NCBI GenBank assembly: GCA_018398585.1
Contig: JAGTTD010000005.1
Span: forward strand, 34,784,750 to 34,848,749
Source: Simmondsia chinensis
Lineage: Eukaryota; Streptophyta; Magnoliopsida; Caryophyllales; Simmondsiaceae
Length of the DNA: 64,000 bases
Direction of reading: 5' to 3'
Shown piece by piece: positions 30,525 to 42,910 of the stretch. Under the pieces are notes generated by a model. That model had not been told where the DNA came from, searched no databases, and saw nothing but the letters and a program-made list of their open reading frames with translations. The position numbers and the translations under genes were made by a program. The first letter of the stretch is position 1. The number at the start of each line of letters is the position of its first letter.

Positions 30525-33500
30525 TAGTGGTGGCCGTGGGCCGGGTCGGGCCCGGCCGGGCCGGGCCGGGCCGGGCCCGAGGGCTTCCAGGCCCGGGACC
30601 GGGCCGGGCCGGGCCTGCTACAGTGCCGGCGGGCCGCCCGGCCTTTTTAACTAAATTAAAAAAAATTAAAAAATAAATAGTCGTTTTGTACTAAAATTAT
30701 TGTAATTCATTGATAAATAATATGAGATATAAATATATTTCTTTCCAAGTATACATGTTCAAAAAAAATAATACTAAATATATATAATAAATAAAATACA
30801 ATATACAACAAGTAATTATCAAAAAAATATCAGTAAATAAATAACGTATCAAATACAAATACAAAGTTGGGGCCTAATATTTAAAAATATAAATTTATTT
30901 ATCAAAAAATATAAAGTTTGACATATGGAGTGTGCAGTCATCTTTTGACGTAAATATTTGAAAGTAAATAATTAACATACAAAAGTCTTGAATCTTGATA
31001 TCAGTCATATCGGGGGGTTTCTACGCCATCATTTGACGTATCAGTTGTGCGGTCGTCTTCTTCATCGCTCGATGAATCCATCTTCATTCTCTGTTGATCT
31101 CTTGCCTCAGCTAGCAGCCAATCCTTCAAGCAAACGGACATCTCCAAGCTCGACGGCGATAACTTCGCCCTCTTCGTTCCAAGCAACCTGCCACCAAGAC
31201 TGAAAGCACACTCCGATGCTACTGAAGACACCGGACAACTTAATATATCACGTGCCATGGTGGAAAGCACGGGATACTGGGTTTGGTTTGTGTTCCACCA
31301 TTATAACAAATCAAAATTCGGGTTGCCCGGCGGCCCGAAAATATGGACCATCGGTGTCCGCAAATAATAATCTAACTCGTCACATGATGTGGGGGCTGCT
31401 GTGGGCGTAAATTGCTCCAACAATTTCCACGAATATAACGTGTGTGAACTACTTCCACTAGATGTGGAAGATCCTATTGCAGCAGTACTAGGATTATTGG
31501 ACGCTAATTGACGGAAATATTGAGAAAATAAACTATGCAAGTCGTTATCGACATCGGCAATGAAAGTGTCGATATTAAGAGAAGGATTCAAACACGTGAA
31601 AAAATGTTGGCAAAACAAGTTGAAACCTCAGCGTTTACAACGAGGGTCAAAAATAGTAGCAAAGCAGTAAGTAAGAGGTAGTTTAGAAAAATATTTGGCA
31701 AGCTTTTCTTTCATTGCCGCAATCGATCCGAACAAAATGGGGTTGGATTGATTACCCACCATCCAATTTACAATATCAAGCAATGTTGATATTGCTTGAG
31801 GCATGGTCGGATAGTAGCAACCCGAAAAAAATGTTGTCGCGTCTTTAAACATGCTAAAAAATTTACAAATTTCATCTATTGTCTCCCAATGTATACCGTC
31901 CAGGTTGTAATCGCGCCATTCTACACGATTTTTCTGGGCGAATTCCATCAGAGCGTCTTTGTATGGTAGAATGCGCTCTAACATTACTACAGTAGACGAC
32001 CACCTAGTCTTGGAGTCTAATTTAAATTGTTTATATTCTATGTTATGCAACCTATATACATTTTTAAATCTTTTTTTCCTAGCGACGGATGCTTTAATTG
32101 ATACTATTACAGATCTTAAGGTGGCAAGGGATGCGTCTATAAGATCTAAACCATCCATTACCATTTAAATGCAAAATGTGACAGATGCAACGAATATGAA
32201 AACATTTCCCACCTAACATGGGTCTCATTTTCCTAATTAAATGTGCTACGGATGCAGTATTATTGGAAGCATTGTCAAACGTAATACTGAAGATACGTTG
32301 TTCTATGCCCCAATCGCGGACTGCCGACATAATCGCACCCGTAATTACCTCGGCAGTATGGGGGCAATCTAAAAGCCCAAAATGAATTATTCCCTTCTGG
32401 ATGATGAAGGATTCATCGGTCCAGTGTGCCGTTATGCACATATAAGGTTGGCCGGGTTTGGACGTCCATACGTCCGACGTCAACGAGAACATGCTCGTGT
32501 TCGTCCCAAAAAGTGTATGTATCCCAATTTTAAGATTGTGGTACAACGTAAAAGCGTCCCGCTCTACGGTGTTCCGAGGAATCCTCACAATTGCGGGGTT
32601 CACATTTCGTTGGAGGTAGTCGACGAAATGTGGGTTTTCACCGGTACTAAAAGGCCTTTCACTCAAAATTATATATTTAGCTAGCCCTCTACGGTTGCTC
32701 TCCTGAGAGAACCTAAAATTAGTAAGTGCACCGGTCACTTGCTGTACTAAACGTTGTTGGCTCTTTTCCGGGAATTGCTCGGGGTGGCACCTAAGTATAT
32801 GTCTATTTAGTGTGCCCGTCCCACTGCCGGGTTGATGGCTAAAATTCTTAGGTGGGTCACATAATTTACAGGTTGCTTTATTAGTTGTCTTATTAAGGGT
32901 ATGCTTCCATACCCCACTAGTTGTACGCCTACTAGTCAAGGTACTAGTTTCAGGCTGGGCATCTGTGGTGGGGGTGGGTTCCTCATCAGTTTCTGAGTCT
33001 CCAACCCCACCACTACCTGACTCATGATAATCATGTGGTTGTGAAAAGTTATAATCTATGCTATCATCAGGGTATTGGGGTGTTAGGTCTGGTTGTATAA
33101 AAGCTCGTTCTTCAGTATCAAGTAAGACAATTCTAGTCCTTTTTGGGATTCTGGGTGGCCGAGAAGAGCTAGAACTAGCACGACCGGCTCCAGATGATGA
33201 AGAGTTGTGTGCCATATTAGTATAAATGATTATTATTTGTAAAATGCAAGTAGTAATGCAAATTAAATAACTAAAATTGCGAATCAAAAAAAATTACGAT
33301 ACTAAAATTACCGAAACGAGAGAACAATGAAATTCACACTTCAGCCAAATACTTTACGAACTTCAAACTTTAGAGCACAATTTTGCAATTAGCAAATTAG
33401 AGAAGATGGGAGATGATGAATGTATAGAGAGAGAAGAGAGAATTGAAGATTTTGTGAGAAAATGAGTTGGGGAGGTTTAAGTATTTATAGAAAAAATATA

Positions 33501-33698
33501 TATATAATTTTTTTTTTTTTTTTTTTGTAAAAAAAGAGCCAACGGCTCTTTTGGGCCGGGCCGGGCCGGGTCCAAGCCCTAAAAAAAAAGGCCCGAGGCC
33601 AGGCCCGGCCCGCTACAGTACCGTGCGGGCTGGGCCGGGCCAAAAACGGGCCGGGCCGAGGCGGTTTCCGGGCCGACCCGGCCCGTTGGCCACCACTA
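30525..33698 (-). mobile_element. Inner hAT element, same family, inserted in the outer transposase
   Basis: The termini 'tagtggtggcc' and 'ggccaccacta' are perfect 11-bp inverted repeats. The identical 8-bp flanks 'atctaggc' lie at 30517-30524 and 33699-33706. Subterminal DNA is full of GGGCCGGGCC. The length is 3174 bp. The transposase lies on the minus strand and is clearly related to that of the element it sits in. Confidence 0.93.
31001..33215 (-). pseudogene. Inner hAT transposase (BED/hATC), lightly degraded
   Basis: It starts MAHNSSSSGAGRASSSSS at 33215 and stops at 31003-31001. The order is Ser-rich N-terminus, BED zinc finger (CKLCDPPKNF...HILRCHPEQF), catalytic core (LTSDVWTSKP, ITAHWTDESF, SITFDNASNN), CHILHL, then DSKTRWSSTVVML and a hATC dimerisation domain (MARDILSCPVSSVASECAFS). 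Three lesions are seen: a one-base insertion in a T run near 32163 (after CHILHL), an in-frame TGA after DPRCKR near 31626, and TAA for CAA before WWNTNQ near 31300. Without these it would be about 740 residues. It is non-autonomous as it stands. Confidence 0.9.
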
Positions 33699-36372
33699 AT
33701 CTAGGCCATCATTTGAGGTTTCGGTTGTACGGTCGTCTTCTTCATCGCTCGATGAATTCAGCTTCATTCTCTATTGTTCTCTTGCCTCTACTAGCAGCCA
33801 ATCCTTCAAGCACACGGACATCTCCAAGCTCGACGGCGATAGCTTCGCCCTCTTCGTTCCAAGCTACCTGCCACCAAGACTGAAAGCACACTCTGATGCT
33901 GCTGAAGACACCGGACAACTTAGTATATCACATGCCATGGTGGAAAGCACGGGATACTGGGTTTGGTTTGTGTTCCACCATTGTAACAGGTCAAAATTCG
34001 GGTTGGCCGGTGGCCCGAAAATATGGACCATCGGTGTCCGCAAATAATAATCTAACTCGTCACATGATGTGGGGGCTGCTGTGGACGTAAATTGCTCCAA
34101 TAGCTTCCACGAATATGACGTGTGTGAACTACTTCCACTAGATGTGGAAGATCCTACTGCAGCAATACTACGATTATTGGACGTCAATTGACGGGAATAT
34201 TGAGAAAATAAAATATGCAAGTTGTTATCGACATCGGCAATGAAAGTGTCGATATTAAGAGTAGGATTCAAATACGTGAAAAAATGTTGGCAAAACAAGT
34301 TGAAATCCGAGCGTTTACAACGAGGATCTAAAATAGTTGCAAAGCAGTATGTAAGAGGTAGTTCAAAATAATATTTGGCAAACTTTTCTTTCATTGCCTG
34401 AATCGATGCGAACAAAACGGGGTTGGATTCATTACCCACCATCCAATTGACAATATCAAGCAATCTTGATATTGCTTGAGGCATGGTTGGATAGTAGCAA
34501 CCCGAAAAAAATGTTGTTGCCTCTTTAAACATGCTAAAAAAGTTACAAATTTGATCTATTGTCTCCCAATTTATACAGGCCAGGTTGTAATCGCTCCATT
34601 CTGCACGATTTTCCCTGGCGTATTCCATTAGAACGTCTTTGTATGGTAGAAGGCGCTCTAACATTTCTACCGTAGACGACCACCTATTTTGGGAGTCTAA
34701 TTTGAATTATTTATATTCTATATTATGCAACCTACATAAAGTTTTAAATTTTCTTTTTCTAGTATTGGTTGATTTTACAGATATTATTACCGATCTTAAG
34801 GTGATAAGGGATGCTTTTATGAGATCTAAACCATCTGTTACCATTAAATGCAAAATGTGACAAACGCAACGAATATGGAAACACTTCCCACCTAACATGG
34901 GTCTCATTGCCTAATTAAATGTGCAACGGCTGCAGTGTTATTGGTAGCATTGTCGAACGTAATACTAAAGATATGTCGCTCTATGCCCCAGTCGCGGACT
35001 GCCGACATAATCACACCCGTAATTACCTCGGCATTGTGGGGGCAATCTAAAAGTCCAGAATGAATTATCCGCTTTTGCATGATGAAGGATTCATCGGTCC
35101 AGTGTACCGTTATACACATATAAGGTTGGTCGGGTTTCGACGTCCATACGTCCGATATCAACAAGAACATGCTCGTGTTCATCGCAAAATGTGTGAAGAC
35201 CCCAGTTTTCATCCCGTGATACAACGTAAAAGCGTCCCGCTTTACGGTGTTCCAAGGAATCCTCACAATGGCGGGATTCACATTTCGTTGAAGGTAGTTG
35301 ACGAAATTTGGGTCTTCGCCGGTATTAAAAGGCCTTTCACTCATAGTTATATATTTAGCTAGCCCATTTCGGTTGCTCTCCTGAGGGAACCTAAAATTAG
35401 CAAGTGCACCGGTCACTTGCTGTGCTAGACGTTGTTAGCTCTTTTCTGGGAATTGCTCGGGGTGGCACCTAAGTATATGTCTGTTTAATGTGCCCGCCCC
35501 ACTACCAAGTTGATGGCTAAAATCCTTAGATGGGTCACATAATTTACAAGTTGCTTTATTAGTTGTCTTATTAAGGGTAAAGTACTTCCATACCCCACTA
35601 GTTGTACGCCTACTAGTAGAGGTACTAGTTTCAGGCTGGGCTTCGGTAGTGGGGGTGGGTTCCTCATCAGTTTGTGAGTCTCCAACCCCACCACCACCTG
35701 ACTCATGATAATCTTGTTATTGTGAAAAGTCATAATCTATGCTATCATCAGTGTATGGGGGTGATGAGTCTGGTTTTATAAATGCTCGTTCTTCAGTATT
35801 AAGTAAGACAATTCTACTCCTTTTAGGGATTCCGGGTGGCTGAGAAGAGCTAGAACTAGCACGACCGGCTCCAGAGGATGATGAAGAGTTGTGTGCCATA
35901 TTAGTATAAGTGATTAGTATTTATAAAATGCAAGTAGTAATGCAAATTAAATAACTAAAAATGTGAATCAAATAAAATTGTGATACTAAAATTACCGAAA
36001 CGAGAGAACAATGAAATTTGAACTTCAGCCAAATACTTTACGAACTTCGAACTTTAGAGCACAATTTTTGCAATCAGCAAAGTTAGAGAAGATGGGAGAT
36101 GATGAATGTATAGAGAGAGAAGAGAGGATTGAAGAATTGGGAGAAAATGAGTTGAGAAGGTTTAAGTATTTATAGGAAAAAAAAATATAATTTTTTTTTT
36201 AATAAAATAGCCGTTCAACGGCTCTTTACAAAAGAGCCGTTGGGCCCGGGCCGGGCCGGGCCAGGCTCGGCTAAATATAAAAGAAGGCCCGAGGCCCGGC
36301 CCGAGAGGGGTCGGGCTGGTGCGGTTTCCGTGCCGGCCCGGCCCGTTGGGCACCTTTAAGTGTATGCTGCTT

Positions 36373-36480
36373 GAGTATTCGGAAACAGCCTCTATTCAGG
36401 GTAGCATCCTGAAGAGAGAAGGCTGCGTACATCCACCCTTCTAGACCCTGCATAGGCGGGAGCCCTTGGGACACTGAGAA
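36373..36480 (+). mobile_element. SINE fragment inside the Mutator-like element
   Basis: 'ttcggaaacagcctct', 'ggctgcgtacatccaccctt', 'tagaccctgcataggcggg' and 'agcccttgggacactga' are the Au-type tail in plus orientation. The flanks 'tatgctgctt' (36363-36372) and 'tatgttgctt' (36481-36490) match at 9 of 10. The outer hAT duplication overlaps the left flank. Confidence 0.78.
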
Positions 36481-36837
36481 TATGTTGCTTTCTATTTACT
36501 ATATTTAATATAGTGAATAATAACGATAATATGTATAGGTCATTTTATTATTTAGGTACTCGTTAAATTTTTGTTGAACCAATATTATATAGATGAAAAT
36601 TATGTATTACTTTTTTGATGAAAACATAAATGGTGAAAGTTTAGAAAAATGATATTATACATAGTAAGGGTAACATACTTTACAAAAACGACAAAGAAGA
36701 AAAATATTATTTAGAAAAGGACCATGAAAGGTATTAACTATGTATAAGTGACCAGGACAATTACTCAAAAAAATGACATGACATCCAAAAAGAATATGTG
36801 GTAGATAACGTGATAATAAAAAAAAATGACACATACA

Positions 36838-37129
36838 ATGTTATGACAAAGTTAATATACTTTCTTACAAAAATTTAAAAAATTATTAAAATTTTAAATT
36901 ATTTATTAGAATAGTTTTAATGCAATAATTTTTAAAATAAAAATTAACTATACTTCCGTAAAAAAAAAAATTATTGTTCACCGTACGCCATTTAACGATG
37001 GGCGTACGCCGTTTCAAACGGCGTACGTTGAGTATGCTACAGTAAATGGTGCTATTTTAGTAAATATTTTTGTAATGGTGCCACTTTGGTAAAATATTTT
37101 AAAAAAGGTGCCAAGTTGGTAAAAAATTC
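36838..37129 (-). repeat. Right TIR arm of the Mutator-like element
   Basis: It starts 'caatgttatgacaaagttaa' and ends 'gtgccaagttggtaaaaaat'. It carries a GC-rich palindromic patch around 36985-37030 (CACCGTACGCC, GGGCGTACGCCGTTTC, AACGGCGTACG) and 'ctacagtaaa'. Confidence 0.85.
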
Positions 37130-37259
37130 GTAGAAGTGTTTAATAAAATTTTAACTTGTTTTTTATCAAATGAAAAGCACGGTAGTATATATAACCAAAT
37201 AGATGAATAATTGGTGTTTAAAATAGATGAATAACTGAATATAGACACCAAAGAGAAAC

Positions 37260-37823
37260 ACAAGAGCTACAAACCAAGCCCACCCAATAAAACGGCAACA
37301 AACCAAAAGCCTAATCCCTCAACAAAAAGTTAAACCTATACCAAACTAAAGAAATAGCAAACTCAGCAATGCTATCTTCGCATCTTTTTAAGTCCTGAAA
37401 AACTCATTTGTTCCTTTCCATCCAGATACAATTAACCAATGAGGCTACAGCAATGCGCTTGAACATACTGGATTTCTGCCTGTTTCGAATCTGCTAGCCA
37501 AGCCACTGCATGATGTCTTGCAATGAAGTCTTCAACCCCACATTAAAGCAATTCGCCACCCGAACCCACACACGGATAGGAAAACAGCACCGAAATAATA
37601 CTTGGTCCACATCCTCATAAGCTTCCTCATACAAGCAACAATGACTAGGCATAAGCCAACCCATTCTCCTGAGACTCTCACGAGTAAGAAGAACCCCAGA
37701 TAATGCACGCCACAAACAAAAACCATCTCTAGGACTAGCACTACCCCAGTCCGAACAACTCCAATGCCAAATAAAACAATTTATTAACTTAGCTATATCT
37801 ATAGTATCGTTTGGTTTCCACAT
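37260..37823 (-). pseudogene. 5'-truncated LINE, reverse-transcriptase zinc-binding end
   Basis: Minus-strand translation shows a zf-RVT-like segment (DGFCLWRALSGVLLTRESL, then CCLYEEAYEDVDQVLFRC) and, after frame breaks, VNCIWMERNK and FQDLKRCEDSIAEFAISLV, typical of the 3' end of plant L1 ORF2. The rest of ORF2 is absent. It is not the same copy as the LINE at 48010-54907. Confidence 0.75.
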
Positions 37824-37954
37824 GAATTAAATTCCTATGAGAAGTTATATTTTTTGGGGACTTAATCTTTGTGTCAACTTTTCAAAAATTGCGTAAAAGA
37901 TGTTTGGTTGCTGGGATGAGAAATAGAACTTTCTTGAAGAAATTAGTTAAAAAC

Positions 37955-38403
37955 TGTGGAGAAAACAACACCAAGAACTGGATCTGATTCAAATACTATA
38001 ACAAATACGAGAAGCAAATTAAGAAAGAAAAAGAGCAAAAGACGAACACAACGATTTACGTGGAAAACCCTCTTCAATCGAGAGGGAAAAAAGCCACGGG
38101 TGGAGATGGAGACTTTTATTGAATGAGAAATAGTAGAAGAATACAAACCACTTCTCTCTCTCTCTTTTCTCTCAATTTACGGTGGCGCTCACTTTTATTT
38201 TGGGTACACACATACGTAGCCTTGGCTATGTATTTATACTCGCGATAAATTGGAGTCTCAATCGATAGGTATCTGCCGATCGATCGGGGCCCTTCCTGGA
38301 CGCGTCATGCTTCTGCATACCTTCTCGATTTATCAGCTATTCCCCTTGATCTATCGGTGTACCCTCTGCAGCGATACCAAGGAATTTGAGACATATCCTA
38401 ACA
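37955..38403 (-). repeat. 3' LTR of the copia element (449 bp)
   Basis: In element orientation it begins TGTTAGGATATGTC and ends TTGTTTTCTCCACA. Compared with the other LTR it has an extra stretch of about 18-19 bp near 38262-38290 (a 'cgatcgat' duplication) and scattered substitutions, so insertion is not recent. Confidence 0.9.
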
Positions 38404-38529
38404 AATCTTCACCTTGGCTTAAATTTCTAACAAAACAAACTCTCCACCTTCTTCAAAAAACGACACCCCTCTTGGGATTAATTCAAAGGCACAGAAAGCC
38501 CAACCAGATTTGAGCAGTACTCAAATTTC

Positions 38530-41500
38530 TTGCTGGGTAGAACTTTAGTGAATATATCAGCGGGATTACCTGCAGTACCAATCTTCTTCAACTTAACCTG
38601 CCTTCGTCAATCAGATCTGAATGAAATGATGCTTGACATCAATATGTTTTGTCCTGTCATGATGGGTCATCTGATCCTTGGCTAAGGGAATCGCTGATTG
38701 GCTATCACAATAGACACCAACTGTACCCTGATCAATACTGAGTTCACTAACTAAACAGCTTCCTTGAATGCTTCTGTAACTGCCATATACTCTGCTTCAG
38801 TTGACTGTGCGCTAACTGATTGTAGACCTGCTCTCCAACTGATAGCACTGTCACCCAAACAGAACATGTAACCTGAAATAGATCTTCTCTTATCGAGGTC
38901 TCCACCATAATCAGAGTCAACATACCCTACTAAATAGCATTTACTCCTCCCAAACTACAAACATACATCAGAAGTGCCACGTAAGTACCTGAGAATCTAT
39001 TTAACAACCTCCAATGCTCTTGACCTGGATTCGCCATACATCCGCTCACCTTGCTAACTGCATATGCGAAATCTGGACGTGTACATACCATAGCATACAT
39101 AATATTGCCAACTGCACTAGAGTAAGGGACTTGTGACATGTACCTGATGTCTTCCTCTGTCTGAGGTGAATCTAATGCTGAAAGTCTAAAATGATCTGCC
39201 AAAGGAGTGCTAACTGGCTTAGCATCTTTCATATGAAATCGATCTAGAACCTTCTCAATATACTTTTCCTGAGACAAGTATAATTTTCCTACTTTTCGGT
39301 CCCTCTTGATTTCCACACCAAGAATCTTCTTGGCTGCTCCTAAATCTTTCATCTCGAACTCACTTTTCAACATTGTTTTCAATTCACCAACATCAGACAT
39401 CTCCTTAGCTGCAATCAACATATCATCAACATATAACAGAAGATAAATGAATAAACTTGAACCTGTTTGCCTAAAATAAACACAACTATCATATTTGCTC
39501 CTGAAGAACCCATAACTGGTCATAAACTGATCAAATCTCTTGTACCACTGCCTTAGCGATTGCCTCAAACCATAGAGTGGCCTTTTTCAACAAACAAACA
39601 TGATTTTCTTTTCCTTCAACAAAAAAGCCTCCAGGCTGATGCATGTAAATACTCACTTCTAGCTCACAAAGCAAGAATGCAGTTTTCACATCTAACCGCT
39701 GAAGCTCTAAATCATGCATAGCTACCAAAACAAGTATCGATTGAATGGAAGTATGTCTAACAACAGGTGAAAAGATATCATGAAAGTCAATACCGTGTAC
39801 CTGACTGTAGCCTTTAGCTACCAATCGAGCCTTATCGAGACTTGTACCTTGCATCTTCCACTCTAGGAATACCTTCTTTCTTCTTAAAGACCCATTTGCA
39901 CCCAATAGCTCTCTTTCCTGTTTGAGGCTTTACAAGTTGCCAAATCTGGTTCTTCTGCAATGACTCCATTTCTTCGTGCATAGCTCTTATCCATTTCTCT
40001 GAATTAAATCTAGTCATAGCTCCTGAATAGGTGGAAGGCTTAATGTCTTCCACTATCTCAGCCATTGAAAGAGTATAAGCTATCATCTCCTCATACCCAT
40101 ATCTCTGAGGCACTCTAGCTTGTCTCCTCTGTCTACCACTAGTAATAGTATACTGCTCCACCTGCTGACCTGTTTCAGCCTCTTCATTTTCTTCAGTAAC
40201 TTGTACTAGAGGTGCCTGTATACACTCAGTGGGTGCAACCTGTAGCAGAATTGAGTTATTTAACTATAACTGATCAACACCTGGCTTCTGCACCTGACTC
40301 GTATCACAAATAGTGGAGGGCATGTGTGGCGGATATTGTAATGAAGGCTCATCAAAAGTAACATCCCTACTAGTCAGAAATTTATGAGACTTTGAATCCC
40401 ATAAACGAAATCCCTTCACACTTGACGTATAACCAAGAAAATGCACTTCTTGGCTCTAGGCTCTAACTTTCCTTCATTCACATAAACATAAGTAAGACAA
40501 CCGAAAATTCTTAAATGAGAGTAATTAGCAGGGGATCCAGACCATACCTCTTCTGGAGTCTTCAACTGAAGCGATGAATGAGGAGATCAGTTCACTAAGC
40601 AACACGTCATGTTAACTGCCTCTGCCTAAAATTCGCTTCGCAAACTTGCATTTGACAACATGCAACGAGCCTTCTCAAGTAATGTCCTGTTCAGTCAATC
40701 TGCCACTCCATTCTGTTGAGGTCGACCTGTACAAGTCCTGGGTCTAACAATGCCTTGATTTTTACAAAATTTGGTGAAATCACCCTCAACATATTCAAGG
40801 CCATTATCAGTCCTCACCTCTTGATTTGCTTCCCTGTCTATTTCTTAAGTAACACTTTTCACTTCTTGAAGGTATCGTAAACTTCATTTTTCTGTTTCAA
40901 GAAATAAACCCAGACTTTTCTTGAGAAATCATTAGTAAACGTTAGAAGATACCTGGAACCTCCTTTGGAAGCAACTATGGATGGTCCCCACAAGTTTGAA
41001 TGTATATAGTCTAACGTTCCTTTAGTCTGATGCACTGCCTGCTTGAAACTGACTCTCTTCTGCTTCCTATAAATGCAATGCTCACAGAACTCCATCAGTC
41101 CAGTTGACTGACCACACAATAAACCCCTTTTGCTCAGATCTGTCAATCCCTTATCACCCATATGACCCAATCTCATGTGCCATGACCTGGTAATATCTGA
41201 ATCTGACATAGATGATGTAGAAACAACTACTGACCCTGTCACTGTAGAACCCAGAAGTCCATACAAGATTCCTACCCTTTTGCCTTTCATCACAATCAAG
41301 GCACCCTTAATGACCTTCATTATTCCACCTTCAGCTGTGTACCTATACCTATGTGACTCAAGAGTACCTAAGGAGATGAGGTTCTTTTTTCAAATCTGAG
41401 ACGTATGCACGTCACTCAAAGTCCTAACTGTACCATCAAACATCTTAACTCGGATTGTTCCTCTACCAGAAACTCTACAAGCTGCATCATTGCCCATCAA

Positions 41501-41581
41501 AACTACCCCACCCCGAATCGACTTATATGTGGTGAACCAGTCTCTATTAGGACAAACATGATAAGAACAACCCGAATCCAT
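38530..41581 (-). pseudogene. copia pol (protease, integrase, RT, RNase H), broken
   Basis: The protease active site is [12 protein letters not shown]. The integrase zinc finger is WHMRLGH...[11 protein letters not shown], and the core starts [12 protein letters not shown] one-base deletion sits near 40434 (before FLGYTSSVKG). RT includes KARLVAKGYSQVHGIDF, then DVKTAFL and the catalytic YVDDM at about 39422-39433. RNase H has STEAEYMAVTEA, YCDSQSAI and KHIDVKHHF. Several stops split these, so it is inactive. Confidence 0.85.
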
Positions 41582-41888
41582 GATCCATTTATCTATGGAT
41601 CTGGACTGGGATTCGGTAACTAATAGAATATCAGCATCACTCTCATCTTCAACTACACTAGCCTCAGCGCACTTATCATTTCTATTCTAGTATTTCCTGT
41701 TACCTTCTTTCTGCTTATCCTTAAGCTTATAACAGTACTTCTTTATGTGCCCTTTCTTGTGATAATAATTGCATGACAAGTTTTTGTGTCTGGACTTAGA
41801 CCTAGACTTGTTTTCACTGCCAGACCCTTTAGTCTCAATTCTACCTCTCACAACCGTTATTTACAAAATCTGATAATTCTTTATCTAC

Positions 41889-42443
41889 TCATTCTTTACT
41901 CAGTAGGTTTCTTTTAACCTCATCAACATAGATGGTTTTTCTACAACCATAAATCATTCTTTCAACGAAGCCTTTATACAAGGTGGAGAGTGAACATAAT
42001 AAAAGCATTGCCTGATCTTCAACTTTAGGGGTATCATCTAATTCTTTTAACTCTTGAATAATGGAGTTAAATTCATTAATATGATTCTTAAGAGATGTAC
42101 CTTCTGACATACAGAACGTGAATAACCGGGGCTTAATTGCGAGTTTATTGGAGACCGACTTGAAGTAGAACATCTCTTGCAATTTCTCCCACAACTCCTT
42201 AGCGGTCTTTACTTCCAAAACATCTGTCAGGACATCATTAGTAAGACATATCTGGATAGCTGTGAGTGTCTTCTCATCTAACTCCTCCCATTGTGCTTTT
42301 GTCATATTCTCTGGTTTCTCTTTTCCTTCTAAGGCTTTCTTCAAGCCGTTCAGAGTTAAGAGGCCCTTAACGCAGACTTGCCACAAACTGAAACTCCCCT
42401 GACCTCCGAACTTCTTAACTTCAGATTTAACTGCAAACGTCAT
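41889..42443 (-). pseudogene. copia gag
   Basis: It starts MTFAVKSEVKKFGGQG at 42443. The UBN2-type gag fold is suggested by WEELDEKTLTAIQICLTNDV and LWEKLQEMF...KLAIKPRLFTF. The following nucleic-acid-binding knuckle (CNYYHKKGHIKKYC-like, about 41730-41780) is separated by frame disruptions. Confidence 0.82.
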
Positions 42444-42480
42444 AGTACCAAATCAAAATAATAGGGCTCTGACACCAATT

Positions 42481-42910
42481 TGTGGAGAAAACAACGCCCA
42501 GAACTGGATCCGATTCAAATACTATAACAAATACAAGAAGCAAATTAAGAAAGAAAAAGAGCAAAAGATGAATACAACGATTTACGTGGAAACCCCTCTT
42601 CAATCGAGAGGGGGAAAAACCACGGGCGGAGATGGAGACTTTTATTGAATGAGAAATAGTAAAAGAATTATAAATCACTTCTCTCTTTCTTTTCTCTCAA
42701 TGTACGGTGGCGCTCACTTTTATTTTGGATACACACATACGTAACCCTGGCTACGTATTTACACTCGCGAGAAATTGGAGTCCCGATCTATCGGGGCCCT
42801 TCCTGGACGCGTCATGCTTTTGCGTACCTTCCCGATTGATCGACTATTCCCCTCGATCAATCGATGTACCCACTGCAGCAATACCAAGAAATTTGAGACA
42901 TATCCTAACA
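42481..42910 (-). repeat. 5' LTR of the copia element (430 bp)
   Basis: It has the same ends as the other LTR. The primer-binding site lies immediately inside, at about 42464-42477 after an AAT spacer. Confidence 0.9.

Larger units (their letters stand above)
30499..35899 (-). pseudogene. Outer hAT transposase, interrupted by the inner hAT
   Basis: The frame starts MAHNSSSSSGAGRASSSSSQ at 35899 and ends at a TGA at 30501-30499, with the inner element (30525-33698) inserted in the last codons. Domains in order are a BED-type zinc finger (CKLC...HILRCH), an RNase H-like core (SDVWTSKP...ITVHWTDE, ITFDNATNNT), and a hATC dimerisation region (CDILSCPVSSAASECAFSLG). In-frame stops replace conserved residues at several places: after DYDFSQ, in KS*QRLAQ, in EYK*FKLD, after SLGGR, and near the end. 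There is also a one-base deletion near HLIRQ. It is clearly non-functional and older than its inner relative. Confidence 0.88.
30024..36358 (-). mobile_element. Outer hAT element (decayed, with a second hAT inside)
   Basis: The termini 'tagaggtggccaac' and, in complement, 'taaaggtgcccaac' are inverted repeats followed by GGGCCGGGCC-rich subterminal sequence. The flanks 'agtatatg' (30016-30023) and 'agtgtatg' (36359-36366) match at 7 of 8, the hAT duplication size. Its own length without the inner element is about 3.15 kb. It carries a BED/hATC transposase on the minus strand, broken by many stops. Confidence 0.85.
29729..37129. mobile_element. Mutator-like long-TIR element (7.4 kb with nested insertions)
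   Basis: The left arm 29729-30014 and right arm 36838-37129 are inverted repeats of about 290 bp. They begin 'gagttacttaccaactt' on the left and, in complement, 'gaattttttaccaactt' on the right. The 9-bp flanks 'gtagaagtg' at 29720-29728 and 37130-37138 are identical, the duplication size typical of Mutator-like elements. No MULE transposase is present. The interior is mostly two nested hAT elements and a SINE fragment. Without them only about 470 bp of its own core remains, so it was a non-autonomous element of about 1 kb. Confidence 0.85.
37955..42910 (-). mobile_element. Ty1/copia LTR retrotransposon, degenerate, both LTRs present
   Basis: On the minus strand: 5' LTR 42481-42910, primer-binding site next to it (TGGTGTCAGAGCCC, one mismatch from the usual initiator-Met tRNA complement), gag, protease, integrase, reverse transcriptase and RNase H in the copia order, a polypurine tract (AAGCCAAGGTGAAGATT) and 3' LTR 37955-38403. 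The coding region is broken by several stops and frameshifts. No 5-bp target duplication is seen (aaaac against aatat), which may mean loss or recombination. Adjacent sequences on both sides look like two halves of an older element. Confidence 0.9.

Noticed and set aside
37955..42910. An intact, autonomous copia element
   Set aside because: There are several stops and frameshifts in gag-pol, LTRs differ by substitutions and an indel, and no target duplication is seen.
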